Shown here piece by piece: positions 1-8,422 of a DNA stretch of 30,878 bases (positions within the stretch are counted from its first letter, which is position 1; every line of letters starts with the position of its first letter). The notes under the pieces were generated by a model. It was not told the origin of the DNA. It worked only from the letters and a program-made list of their open reading frames with translations, and did not search any database. Origin of the DNA: Dehalococcoidia bacterium UBA2160 (GTDB lineage Bacteria; Chloroflexota; Dehalococcoidia; Lucifugimonadales; UBA1123); assembly GCA_002328865.1 (NCBI GenBank), contig DCWO01000166.1, forward strand, positions 1-30,878, in the 5' to 3' direction. A program made the position numbers and the translations under genes.

Positions 1-422
1 CCCTGGTAGTCCTTGTACGGTCCGGTGTTTCCGAACGGAGTCACGTACGTGCAAATAAGGCGGTGGTGGGCTTCGCCGAGAGCGCGGTACGAAAGGCCGA
101 AGGCGTCTGCGGCTGTGGGCGAGAGGTCGGTGACGAAGATGTCGGCGTTGGCGAGGAGGCGGCCCATCTGTTGACGCGCCTCAGGAGAACGAAGGTCCAG
201 CGTCACGCCCTTCTTGTTGGCGTTCAAATATATGAACTGCCCGCTGGCCTCAGGGTTGGCCGCCTCGTCAGGAAATGGCCCGATCTGTCGCGATGCATCG
301 CCCTCCGAGGGTTCAACCTTGATGATGTCCGCGCCAAAATCGGCTAACGCTTTTGCGCACATCGCGCCGGAAACCCCTGTGCTGTATTCAACTACCTTGA
401 GATCGGATAGAGTGCCATCCAT
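1..422 (-). CDS. CaiB/BaiF family (class III) CoA transferase, N-terminal part
   Basis: The gene starts at an ATG at 420-422 and runs off the left edge, so only about 140 residues of a family that usually has about 380-400 are present. The visible part has the classic class III CoA-transferase start: a short beta strand (LKVVEYS), a glycine-rich turn followed by GAMCAKALADFGAD, then VIKVE-like DIIKVEPSEGD, and FIYLNANKKGVTLDL followed by a Rossmann-like segment ending in FGNTGPY. The catalytic Asp of the family lies beyond the window. These enzymes move CoA from an acyl-CoA donor to a carboxylic acid acceptor; the substrate cannot be told here. It lies 41 bp downstream of the sulfite-oxidase-family gene on the same strand, so the two are probably cotranscribed. 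No strong Shine-Dalgarno sequence precedes the start. Confidence 0.9.
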   Translation of the reverse strand, partial: MDGTLSDLKVVEYSTGVSGAMCAKALADFGADIIKVEPSEGDASRQIGPFPDEAANPEASGQFIYLNANKKGVTLDLRSPEARQQMGRLLANADIFVTDLSPTAADAFGLSYRALGEAHHRLICTYVTPFGNTGPYKDYQ

Positions 423-463
423 CGTTGTTCGCCTATCATGCCTGTCCGGTCACAGGCTCGATG

Positions 464-1714
464 CTAATTGACCTCGATGTCGAGCGGAACGATCCCGTCG
501 AAGTGCTTGCGCTGGAAGTTCCACTTCGTCTGCGGTTGCGTCCGGCCTTCCTCGTCTGTGGCGCGAGCTTTGATGGCGTATTGGCCCGGTTCGTCGACTT
601 CCCACAGGTACGACCACCGAGCCCACAGCCATTTCTCGCGTGGCCCTTCGATGTGGGCGTCGGTCCACGTGTCGCCGCCGTCCACGCTGACCTCGACGCG
701 TTCGATGGCGCCGCACCCGCTCCAGGCCAGTCCTCGGACGGCGTGCGAGCCCCGGGGCAACGACGAGTCCTCGTCCCTGGGATCGGTGATGACTGACTTC
801 ACGCCCAGTGCCGTGAGCATGACCAAATCCGGGTCTTCCGCGGAGTCTCCGTAGACGAAGTAGTGGGTCTGGTGGTAGCAATCGGGCATGTGGTCCATGA
901 CCTCCAACTTTTGCAACCAGCGCACCCACCAGTTCCCAGACCAACCGGGCACGACCAAACGCAACGGGGCGCCATGAACATGGCGTAGGTACTCCCCGTT
1001 TTGAGCCCACGCCAGGATCGTGTCGGGATGAAGGGCTTTCTCCATGGGCAATCCTTTGTCGTAGTTGATGATGCCCGGATCCACAACCTCCACGTCGGTC
1101 GTCCCGGCGGACCGGTACTGTAGGATGGGGTCGGGTCTACCCGTGTCGAATCCTTCGGCGCGGACGCTGACCGCGTCGGGATTCAAGCCCGCTTTCTCGA
1201 GCACGGTCGCCAGTGGGACCCCAGTGAATTCGCCCGAACTGAGAATGCCCATCATGGAGCTGGGGATGAATAGGTCGGCGTCCTGCAACGCTCCCGCGGA
1301 GAATTTGTCCCGAAGCCCGGCCAACGCCTCTCGGTCGGGCTTGCTGAACCTCGAAGGTTTTGGAGCGCCATCCTTCAGGTAGTCGAAGAAATCGGTGTCA
1401 TTCCCCGCGCATTCGGTCACGGCGCGTACGGTGCGTCCCGGAAGCTTTTGCAGGTCTTCCAAGGTAAGTTGCAGCGGGTTGTCGACTTGACCGCCGATCG
1501 AGAGGACCCAGTCATCGGGGTGCACGGGTTCGGGCATATCCAATTGCGCGGTGATAAACGACAAGTCAGTTGGAGTGATGAGTCCTTGCAGGTCCATGAT
1601 TGGGGCGGCCGCCCTTACCACTCGCCCTTGTCCGTCCTTCGCTTCGTGGAGCTCGGGCCGCTTCCTGTCGGGCCATCCCATGATGAAATCGCCTTCGATC
1701 TCGCGTCGAGCCAT
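464..1714 (-). CDS. sulfite oxidase family molybdopterin-dependent oxidoreductase, cytoplasmic
   Basis: The 416-residue protein has the oxidoreductase molybdopterin-binding fold. VTECAGN places the molybdenum-ligating Cys at residue 102. HVHGAPLRLVVPGW is the conserved second cofactor-binding segment, near the middle. A C-terminal Mo-co dimerisation domain begins near RGLAWSGCGAIERVEVS and contains DGGDTW. There is no twin-arginine or other signal peptide and no haem or cytochrome domain, so it resembles the soluble SorA/plant-type branch without the export signal. The likely reaction is two-electron oxidation of sulfite or a related oxyanion or organosulfur compound; the electron acceptor is unknown. 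The start is fixed by AGGAGG at 1723-1728, 8 bases upstream of the ATG. A near-consensus promoter lies at 1818-1846. The neighbouring CoA transferase might act on a product of the same pathway, which is inference only. Confidence 0.9.
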   Translation of the reverse strand: MARREIEGDFIMGWPDRKRPELHEAKDGQGRVVRAAAPIMDLQGLITPTDLSFITAQLDMPEPVHPDDWVLSIGGQVDNPLQLTLEDLQKLPGRTVRAVTECAGNDTDFFDYLKDGAPKPSRFSKPDREALAGLRDKFSAGALQDADLFIPSSMMGILSSGEFTGVPLATVLEKAGLNPDAVSVRAEGFDTGRPDPILQYRSAGTTDVEVVDPGIINYDKGLPMEKALHPDTILAWAQNGEYLRHVHGAPLRLVVPGWSGNWWVRWLQKLEVMDHMPDCYHQTHYFVYGDSAEDPDLVMLTALGVKSVITDPRDEDSSLPRGSHAVRGLAWSGCGAIERVEVSVDGGDTWTDAHIEGPREKWLWARWSYLWEVDEPGQYAIKARATDEEGRTQPQTKWNFQRKHFDGIVPLDIEVN

Positions 1715-1817
1715 GTCGTTGTCCTCCTGGGAGTCGATTCAACGGTTTCGAACATTTGCGGCCGATCGAACCCCGACCTTCGAAACATCGTTCTTCTGGG
1801 GAGATCGGGTTTGCGCG

Positions 1818-1846
1818 ATTTTATTAGCGGTCGCCGTGGGTGTCAA
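1818..1846 (-). promoter_or_regulatory. sigma-70-like promoter for the sulfite oxidase - CoA transferase operon
   Basis: On the minus strand TTGACA (1841-1846, 6/6 to consensus) is followed by a 17-bp spacer and TAAAAT (1818-1823, 5/6). The predicted transcript would begin near 1811 and have a leader of about 97 nt. The -35 box overlaps the -35 region of the divergent rsmI promoter. Confidence 0.75.
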
Positions 1847-1869
1847 TCCAGTCCCCGCCGCAATATAAT
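1840..1869 (+). promoter_or_regulatory. sigma-70-like promoter for rsmI
   Basis: TATAAT at 1864-1869 is a perfect -10 box. GTGTCA at 1840-1845 (4/6 to TTGACA) lies 18 bp upstream. Only 9 bases separate the -10 box from the likely ATG at 1879, so the transcript would begin 2-4 nt before the start codon and be essentially leaderless. No Shine-Dalgarno sequence is present, which agrees with this. Confidence 0.6.
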
Positions 1870-1878
1870 CCCTTAACC

Positions 1879-2712
1879 ATGCCCACCCTTTACGTCGTGT
1901 CGACACCCATAGGCAATCTCGAAGACATTACGCTCCGAGCACTGCGTGTGCTGGGCGAGGTCGGCTTGATTGCAGCCGAGGACACACGCGTCACCCGGCG
2001 TCTGCTGGCGCGCCACGGCATCTCGACTCCGCTAACCAGCTACCACCTGCACAACCGTCGCACAAAGCAGTCCAGAATTCTCGATGAGCTCGCTGAGAAC
2101 GACGTCGCGCTGGTGAGCGATGCGGGCACACCCGCCGTGAACGATCCCGGTCAGGAGCTCGTCGAAGCCGCAGCAAACGCGGGTTTCGAGGTCGTCGTCG
2201 TGCCCGGCCCATCCGCATTGACCGCAGCTATCGCAATGTCGGGACTGCCCGTCGACGGATTCGTGTACATGGGATTTTTGCCCCGAAAACCCGCTGACAG
2301 GCGAAGAGCAATCGGAGCTGTGGCCGGCGAACCGCGAGCGCTGGCAGCGTTCGAGACGCCCCACCGACTCGCGGATGCGCTTGGCGACTTGCTCGACGGC
2401 CTGGGCGACCGGCGGGTGGCCGTGTGTCGTGAGTTGACGAAGGTTCACGAAGAGGTGTTCAGGGGCACGTTGTCGGAGGCCATCGCGCATTTCGACGCGC
2501 CACGCGGCGAGTTCACGCTCGTCATCGAAGGCGCCGCCGCATCGCGCGCTGCCAGCCCGTCAGTCGATCCGGAGCCGTTCCTGCGAAAGCAGCGCGAAGA
2601 AGGCGTCAGTGCTCGTGACGCCGTCGCCCGTGCGGTCGACGTCACGGGCATGGGGCGGCGAGAGTTGTACGCCATCTGGCTCAGCGTAGGCGGCAACGCG
2701 GATCAAGGCTGA
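1879..2712 (+). CDS. rsmI: 16S rRNA 2'-O-ribose C1402 methyltransferase RsmI
   Basis: The protein is a SAM-dependent tetrapyrrole-methylase-fold enzyme that methylates the 2'-O of C1402 in 16S rRNA. All family signatures are present in order: STPIGNLEDIT near the N-terminus, EDTR, SDAGTPAVNDPG, VVPGPSALTAA, GFLPRK and a C-terminal CRELTKVHEE. From the ATG at 1879 it has 277 residues, the usual length. The frame can be extended upstream to a GTG at 1840, but this lies before the TATAAT box and adds a non-conserved PPQYNP stretch, so the ATG is preferred. It starts a plus-strand housekeeping group with metG and a polyprenyl diphosphate synthase. Confidence 0.95.
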   Translation: MPTLYVVSTPIGNLEDITLRALRVLGEVGLIAAEDTRVTRRLLARHGISTPLTSYHLHNRRTKQSRILDELAENDVALVSDAGTPAVNDPGQELVEAAANAGFEVVVVPGPSALTAAIAMSGLPVDGFVYMGFLPRKPADRRRAIGAVAGEPRALAAFETPHRLADALGDLLDGLGDRRVAVCRELTKVHEEVFRGTLSEAIAHFDAPRGEFTLVIEGAAASRAASPSVDPEPFLRKQREEGVSARDAVARAVDVTGMGRRELYAIWLSVGGNADQG

Positions 2713-2844
2713 ACGGCCGTCTCGGAATTGACTGTCACAACATCTCGATTTCCTCACAGCTCGTGGGCGGTTCTCTGCCATCCACGCCTGCTGTTATGTT
2801 AGGATGAACCATCTGAATCCGTGAAAGCGCGAACTATCACATCC

Positions 2845-4512
2845 ATGACCGAGCGCATACTTGTAGCAGTGGGTTGGCCATACGCGAACGGGTCCATCCA
2901 TGTGGGATCTGTCGCGGGCGCCTATCTTCCCGCGGACATCTTCGCACGCTATCACCGGCTCAAAGGCAACGACGTTGCCATGGTTTCGGGCTCCGACGCC
3001 CACGGCACGCCAGTGACCATCACTGCCGACAAACGGGGCGTCACGCCGGAGCAGGTCGCCGAAGAATACCAGGCCGAGTTTTTGGACAACTGGGAGCGGT
3101 TGGGCATCAGCTTCGATCTGTTCACCACCACCGACACCGAAAACCACAAAGAGACCAGTCAGGACATGTTCCTGAAGCTGTACGAAAACGGCTTCATGTA
3201 CAAGGACTCCAGGTCCCAGCCTTACTGCGAGACGGACGACAGATTCCTACCGGACCGATACGTCGAGGGAACGTGCCCCCATTGCGGTGACAAAGGCGCC
3301 CGTGGCGACCAATGCGACGCCTGTGGCCGCCTACTTGACCCTGAAGACCTGCTCGACATGGTCTGCCGAACCTGCGGCGAAACGCCGGTCATTCGCGAGA
3401 CTGAGCACTTCTTCCTGAAGTTGTCAGCTTTCGAGGACCAGCTATTGGAGTGGATGGGCGGGCAGGACCATTTCAAACCGAACGTCAGGAACTTCACCAT
3501 AGGCTATCTGGAAGCCGGGCTCCACGACAGAGCGATGACCCGCGACCTTGATTGGGGCATCCCAGTGCCGTTGGAAGGGTACGAGGGCAAGTGCATTTAC
3601 GTCTGGTTCGAGGCGGTAATCGGATACCTGTCGGCCACCAAAGAGTGGGGCCAACGCATGGGTCAGCCCGATCGATGGAAGCAGTTCTGGCAAGAACCGT
3701 GCCGGTCCTACTACTTCCAGGGCAAAGACAACATCCCGTTCCACACGATCATCTGGCCTTCCATGTTGTTGGGTTACGGTGGCCTGAACCTCCCCTACGA
3801 CGTCCCAGCCAACGAGTACATGAACCTGGCAGACCAAAAAGTGTCCACCAGCCGCAACTGGGCCGTGTGGCTCCCAGACTATCTCGACAGGTACGAACCC
3901 GATCCCCTGCGTTACGTGCTCACGGCCAACATGCCGGAGACCAGCGATTCTCAATTCACTTGGCTCGACTTCGTCCGCAGGAACAACAACGAATTGGTCG
4001 CCACTTACGGCAACCTAGCCAACCGCGTACTCTCGATGGTGCAGCGCAACTTCGAGGGCCGCGTGCCGACGCCGGGCGATCTGGACGCCGAGGACCAAGC
4101 GCTGCTCGATCAAGCACGAACTCACTTGAACGACACGGCTGCCGAACTCGAGGCTTGCCGGTTCCGTCCTGCACTACAGTCTGCGATGTCACTGGCCCAG
4201 GCTGCCAATCGGTATCTCGATGCTCAAGCGCCGTGGAGGGCAGTTCGTGAGGATGTCCGGGATGCCGCAACCACGCTTTGGGTAGCGCTGTCGGTCATCA
4301 ACTGCTTGAAAACGATGTTCGCGCCGTTCCTGCCGTTCAGTTCGCAGGACCTGCACGCGATGCTGGGCTTGCCCGGCAACGTTGAGGACGATGGTTGGGC
4401 ATGGACATCCGACGCGATAAAACCTGGCGCTTCCTTGCCCCAGCCCACTCCGCTGTTCACAAAACTTGACGAATCAATCGTCGAAGAGGAGACGGCGCGC
4501 CTCGGCAACTGA
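2845..4512 (+). CDS. metG: methionyl-tRNA synthetase
   Basis: This class I aminoacyl-tRNA synthetase charges tRNA-Met. WPYANGSIHVGS near the N-terminus contains the HIGH-type motif. A zinc-binding knuckle follows (CPHCG and CDACGR, then CRTCGE). The KMSKS-type loop appears as KVSTS at about residue 332. The C-terminal anticodon-binding helical domain is present, but the extra tRNA-binding (EMAP/Arc1p) domain found in some MetG proteins is absent. From the ATG at 2845 it has 555 residues. The frame is open from a GTG at 2821, which would add 8 residues; family members normally start just before ERILVAV, so the ATG is favoured. A TAGGAT -10-like box at 2800-2805 would give a very short leader. 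The polyprenyl synthase gene follows after 15 bp. Confidence 0.96.
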   Translation: MTERILVAVGWPYANGSIHVGSVAGAYLPADIFARYHRLKGNDVAMVSGSDAHGTPVTITADKRGVTPEQVAEEYQAEFLDNWERLGISFDLFTTTDTENHKETSQDMFLKLYENGFMYKDSRSQPYCETDDRFLPDRYVEGTCPHCGDKGARGDQCDACGRLLDPEDLLDMVCRTCGETPVIRETEHFFLKLSAFEDQLLEWMGGQDHFKPNVRNFTIGYLEAGLHDRAMTRDLDWGIPVPLEGYEGKCIYVWFEAVIGYLSATKEWGQRMGQPDRWKQFWQEPCRSYYFQGKDNIPFHTIIWPSMLLGYGGLNLPYDVPANEYMNLADQKVSTSRNWAVWLPDYLDRYEPDPLRYVLTANMPETSDSQFTWLDFVRRNNNELVATYGNLANRVLSMVQRNFEGRVPTPGDLDAEDQALLDQARTHLNDTAAELEACRFRPALQSAMSLAQAANRYLDAQAPWRAVREDVRDAATTLWVALSVINCLKTMFAPFLPFSSQDLHAMLGLPGNVEDDGWAWTSDAIKPGASLPQPTPLFTKLDESIVEEETARLGN

Positions 4513-4527
4513 GCCGCGCCATTTGAC

Positions 4528-5496
4528 TTGCTGTCAACGACTGAGATATTTGCACCGATTCAAGAAGGCTTGACCAGAGTCGAAGCCAGACTGACCAGTC
4601 AGGCCAATGACCGTTTTCCGTTTCTTTCGAACGCGTTGGTTCACGTGTACGAGACGTCCGGCAAGCGATTCCGGCCCGCGCTCACATTGCTGGCTGCCGA
4701 CTTCCATCCCCACGACGGCGTCAAGGTCGAGATCATGGCGACCGCCGTCGAGCTCCTGCACATCGCCACTCTCATTCATGACGACACGATAGACAGTTCG
4801 AACTTTCGGCGAGGCAAGGAAACGCTGAGCAGCATGTGGGGCCGAAATGTGGCCGTGCTGGTGGGCGACTACATCTTCGCCTCGTCGGCCACCTTTGTGT
4901 GCGACACAGGCCACGTGGGGGTCATCAGGCGCTTCTCCGAGACCATCATGGACCTGTCGAGCGGCGAACTGCGGGAGTTGGTTGGAACGTTTAGCTGCGA
5001 CCAAACCGTGGACGGCTACTACAAGCGCATCTACGAAAAGACCGCGTCGCTCTTTTCGACATCCGGCGAGTCCGGCGCCATCCTCAGCGGAGCGTCCGCC
5101 GAGCAAGCCCAGGCACTGAAGGAATTTAGCTGCGAGCTTGGCATGGCTTTCCAGATGGTTGACGACATACTCGACTTCGAGGGCACGGAGAAAGAGATCG
5201 GAAAACCAGTCGGGAGCGATCTTTCTCAGGGCATCCTGACGCTGCCCGCTTTCATTGCGATGGAGCGCTACCCGAAGGAGAATCCGGTCTCACGATTCTT
5301 CGACGAACCCGAGAACGCAGACCTGCTGGCGAAGGCAGTCGACATGGTGCAGCAACCGTCCATCATCGACTCAGCTTACGCGATTGCCGGCGAAAGATGC
5401 GCGCGGGCGCGAGGACTCCTGCTCACGCTCCCCAAGAACGATTCACGAGATTCCCTGGAAGAGTTGCTGGCCCAGGTTCTGGAGCGGCGCAGCTAG
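4528..5496 (+). CDS. long-chain polyprenyl diphosphate synthase (IspB/HepT type)
   Basis: This trans-prenyltransferase makes the polyprenyl tail of a respiratory quinone, or another long isoprenoid, from allylic diphosphates and IPP. GKRFRP (IPP binding) is near residue 45. The first Asp-rich motif DDTID begins at residue 85 and the second, DDILD, at residue 212, followed by a lysine-containing EIGKPVGSDL. At 322 residues it matches octaprenyl/heptaprenyl synthases rather than the shorter FPP or GGPP enzymes, but chain length is not certain. The start is a TTG at 4528, 15 bp after the metG stop. No better start or clear ribosome-binding site was found, so the first residues are uncertain. With the squalene synthase at 28191-29243 it is one of two isoprenoid genes here. 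Confidence 0.92.
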   Translation: MLSTTEIFAPIQEGLTRVEARLTSQANDRFPFLSNALVHVYETSGKRFRPALTLLAADFHPHDGVKVEIMATAVELLHIATLIHDDTIDSSNFRRGKETLSSMWGRNVAVLVGDYIFASSATFVCDTGHVGVIRRFSETIMDLSSGELRELVGTFSCDQTVDGYYKRIYEKTASLFSTSGESGAILSGASAEQAQALKEFSCELGMAFQMVDDILDFEGTEKEIGKPVGSDLSQGILTLPAFIAMERYPKENPVSRFFDEPENADLLAKAVDMVQQPSIIDSAYAIAGERCARARGLLLTLPKNDSRDSLEELLAQVLERRS

Positions 5497-5587
5497 CTGC
5501 ACGAATCGTCACGCCTGGCTTGCGATTCGACATGGGCCACCCGAAGAATCGCAGCCGCCCATCGCGGGATTCCGTCTGCCCAGTCGC

Positions 5588-6592
5588 CTACTCACCGGCC
5601 TCATCTTGCGCGACGCCCGGGAGGATGATCACCGGGTTGCCTGACGACCTCACGACCTTCTCGGTGACGCTTCCGAGCACCCATCGCGTCAAACCGGATA
5701 TGCCCCGGGTGGTCATAACAACAAGACTGTTTGGCGTTTCGTGCACCAGGTCGACGATTGCGCGTGCAGAACCGCCCCTGAGGAGCTTCCAGTTAACGAC
5801 GACGCCCTTGGCGGCTAGTTTGGCAGACTCGTCGGACAGGTATTGCCCTGCTTCTTTCTCAAGCTCTTCCCACTCAGTGTCTGCAATGCCGTCGTAGAAC
5901 TCCGTCGGCACCGACGGGACGACGAATCGCACGACGTGCACCAGCGTTATGCTGAGGCCTAGCTTCGAGGCGATCTCTTCGGCATAGGGCACAGCGCTCT
6001 CGGCCAGAATCGAGCCGTCCAGCGGAACGACAACAGAACTGAACGCCTCTCGTTCCGGACCATGCTCTCTGGCATCTTCAGGTCTGACCGTCATGACGGG
6101 CACGGTGTTGGAATGGGCGACCCGATCTGTCACGCTTCCCAATATGCCGCGCCCAAGCGTGCCTCTGGCGTGAGTGGACATGGCAACGAGGCCGTAGCCT
6201 TCTTTCTCGGCGACGGACGCGATCTGGTCAGCAGGGCTCCCGAAGCCCACTCTGTAGTCCACTTCCAAATCGGACCCGCCGATCCGCTCGGCGATTTCCC
6301 TGAGGAATCCCTCCGCGGTCCTCTCCGTGCGTTCGAACACGTGAGACGCTATGCCGGTATCAGATCCTTCTTGACTTTGGCGTTCGTCGGGCACGCTGAT
6401 GGGAATCCGTCCGAATTCGGTCCATACGGATCCGCGCGATCCTAATTTCGACGGAGTTCTGACTACGTCCGGATCGACCACGGTGAACAGGGTCAGCTTC
6501 GAATTCATCCCTCTTGCCAGACGGACAACGTACGGCAGAATGCCTTGTGCCAGTTCGCTGCCGTCAAGGGGAACCAAGATCTTCTCAAGCAT
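5588..6592 (-). CDS. universal stress protein with two tandem UspA domains
   Basis: The 334-residue protein is a duplication. Domain 1 starts with KILVPLDGSELAQ at the N-terminus and ends with GILGSVTDRVAHSNTVPVM. Domain 2 starts with SSVVVPLDGSILAE near residue 180 and ends with LGSVTEKVVRSSGNPVIIL. The nucleotide-binding loop of domain 1 reads STHARG and that of domain 2 TTRGIS, so the usual G-x2-G half of the loop is altered although the GS half is kept; ATP binding is therefore uncertain. GTGAGGATT just upstream of the ATG serves as ribosome-binding site. The gene converges on the polyprenyl synthase gene. It has its own promoter at 6675-6703. The role (stress or starvation survival) is inferred from the family. 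Confidence 0.9.
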   Translation of the reverse strand: MLEKILVPLDGSELAQGILPYVVRLARGMNSKLTLFTVVDPDVVRTPSKLGSRGSVWTEFGRIPISVPDERQSQEGSDTGIASHVFERTERTAEGFLREIAERIGGSDLEVDYRVGFGSPADQIASVAEKEGYGLVAMSTHARGTLGRGILGSVTDRVAHSNTVPVMTVRPEDAREHGPEREAFSSVVVPLDGSILAESAVPYAEEIASKLGLSITLVHVVRFVVPSVPTEFYDGIADTEWEELEKEAGQYLSDESAKLAAKGVVVNWKLLRGGSARAIVDLVHETPNSLVVMTTRGISGLTRWVLGSVTEKVVRSSGNPVIILPGVAQDEAGE

Positions 6593-6674
6593 ACTGAATC
6601 CTCACACTGTATTCGGTCAAAACTTCAGCGCCGCTTCGAGCCGCAATTCGGAAGGGGCATCGCTGCCACTACGT

Positions 6675-6703
6675 ATCGTACAGGAAATCGAGTTCGCGCT
6701 CAA
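6675..6703 (-). promoter_or_regulatory. possible promoter for the universal stress protein gene
   Basis: On the minus strand TTGAGC (6698-6703) and TACGAT (6675-6680) are separated by exactly 17 bp. The leader would be about 75 nt. Each box matches consensus at 4 of 6 positions, so this is moderate evidence. The rest of the 334-bp gap 6593-6926 shows no gene or clear repeat. Confidence 0.4.
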
Positions 6704-6926
6704 AACCCAATGTGCACGGCGATCGCCTCAATGGCGGGGCCAAAAATCCACCGTTGGCGAGAACACACCGCACTTCGGTTAGGACCGGCCAGTTCCAAGC
6801 ATAACGGCCAGACTGCCTGCACCGATTCGACCGCCGAGCACCGCTGAACACTGCTCCAAGACTTCGCGTGAGCTCATCGCCGTGTGGCGGTCAGGTCGGC
6901 GCGTCAAGGAACGTTAACGGCGGCAA

Positions 6927-8273
6927 TCATGGCGTCTCCCGAGGAACGCTGCGCACCGCGATCCCCAGTGCTATCGCAACGAGGGCGAGCGCGACCGTCA
7001 ATCCGGTCAATATGATCAAGCCGCCCATGAATCCTCCCGTCACGTCAGCCGCGACGCCCAACAACAACGGCCCGAGAACTCCGCCCACCTCGCCAGCGGT
7101 GAAGTAAAGGCCGCCCGCCGCGCCCATGTGATCGGCTCCAATCTGGGGCGCGTCCATGAGAATCAGCATGATGATCGGCTGGACTCCCCTACCCGCCGCG
7201 CCTTGGAGAAGCAACCCGAGAGTCAACGGCGCCCCTGACGACGTCCCCACCAGAAGGGCCGACAGACCGGCCAGCAGAAGCGTAACGACAAGCATTGGTA
7301 TTCGACGCCTCGGGGTCGCAACGTGCGGGATGACGAGCGTCGCCCCGACGCCTACCACAATGGGCAGCGTCGCCCACAATCCGGCCTCGGACGGTGTCAT
7401 GCCTCGGTCTCGCAAGATCTCGGGCAGCCAATTGCTGAAACCGTGATTGAACAAGAACGAGCCCACGCTAAGCGCGAGGACGATCTGGACGACCCTTCCG
7501 CGCAGCAACAGAGGGAACACGCGCAGGCTGGCGGCGAAGGACTTGTCGGGAGCGCCGCTCGTCGAATCTGATTGCTTCGGATCGCGGGCAATCACCCACC
7601 AGACGGCTGCCGCCATGAAAGCGAATCCCGCGTACGTGACCAAAGTCAGGCGCCAACTCGAATCGTACAACGGCATGAATACGCTGTTGGCCGTTGCCAG
7701 CGCCACGATGCGTCCGACGTTCGAGGCTGTCATATAGGCGCCCATCGCGGTGCCGCGTCCGCTCCTCGGAAACCACACGGCGATCAGCTTCGGCGCGCCG
7801 ACGGATACGAACGGACCGCCAAGTCCGAACACCGCGACAGCCAGGAACATGGTTGCGTAGTTGACCGCGACCGCCCGCAGCAGGCCGGACAAGCCTATCA
7901 GGAGCACACCGACCGCCAACGACCGTCGAAGCCCGAACCGGTCGATGAGCGCGCCTGCCGGGATGGCCATCGCGACGTAGATGAGAGGCCACGCGCCGAG
8001 AACGCTCCCCATCGCCGAGCGGCTGAGGTTCAGGTCTCCACTGACTACCCCTACCAGAGGCGGTATGCCGCCGCTCACCAACCCAAACGAAGCGTATGCC
8101 AGCCAAAGACCGGCCAGCATCACCCATCGATACCTTTGTCTCGACGCATCGGACTCGGGCAGACCGATCAAGTTTGAGTCCCGTGTTTCGTCAGTTTGAA
8201 TTCGAGCTCTCGCTGGTTGTTTTTCGCGCGGTCGCCATATACGACTCCATAGCCGAGCCTGTGCGAGCCGCAT
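6927..8273 (-). CDS. MFS transporter (NarK/CynX-like)
   Basis: The protein is a major facilitator superfamily carrier with about 12 hydrophobic segments from residue 50 to the end. It carries the typical loop between helices 2 and 3 (GALIDRFGLRRS) and a GRGTAMGAYMTASNVG segment characteristic of CynX/NarK-like carriers, with a hydrophilic mid loop (RDPKQSDSTSGAPDKS) between the two six-helix halves. The ATG at 8271-8273 gives 448 residues including about 48 rather polar N-terminal residues; a later start such as the TTG before IGLPES cannot be excluded. The substrate cannot be deduced. The gene lies 149 bp downstream of the amidohydrolase gene but has its own strong promoter at 8324-8353, so it need not be in the same transcript. 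Confidence 0.85.
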   Translation of the reverse strand: MRLAQARLWSRIWRPREKQPARARIQTDETRDSNLIGLPESDASRQRYRWVMLAGLWLAYASFGLVSGGIPPLVGVVSGDLNLSRSAMGSVLGAWPLIYVAMAIPAGALIDRFGLRRSLAVGVLLIGLSGLLRAVAVNYATMFLAVAVFGLGGPFVSVGAPKLIAVWFPRSGRGTAMGAYMTASNVGRIVALATANSVFMPLYDSSWRLTLVTYAGFAFMAAAVWWVIARDPKQSDSTSGAPDKSFAASLRVFPLLLRGRVVQIVLALSVGSFLFNHGFSNWLPEILRDRGMTPSEAGLWATLPIVVGVGATLVIPHVATPRRRIPMLVVTLLLAGLSALLVGTSSGAPLTLGLLLQGAAGRGVQPIIMLILMDAPQIGADHMGAAGGLYFTAGEVGGVLGPLLLGVAADVTGGFMGGLIILTGLTVALALVAIALGIAVRSVPRETP

Positions 8274-8323
8274 GTGCGCGGTTCAATTCCATCGATGAGG
8301 TCAATCTGCTCGGCGGCGGTGCG

Positions 8324-8353
8324 AGTGTAGCAACGTCGGTTTAAGCCGGTCAA
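8324..8353 (-). promoter_or_regulatory. sigma-70-like promoter for the MFS transporter gene
   Basis: On the minus strand TTGACC (8348-8353), an 18-bp spacer and TACACT (8324-8329) form a good promoter in the gap between the amidohydrolase and MFS genes. The same sequence, including much of the spacer, recurs at 29404-29432 in front of the squalene synthase gene. Confidence 0.65.
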
Positions 8354-8422
8354 CCGAGTAGTGTCCGGCCGCCACACAGGGCGCATCCACGGACACATCA
8401 ACTTTTGAACGTGCCGCAACGC

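Noticed and set aside
5497..5587. Terminator between the polyprenyl synthase and universal stress protein genes
   Set aside because: Short GAATCG/CGATTC inverted repeats exist, but there is no T-run on either strand, so an intrinsic terminator is not supported.
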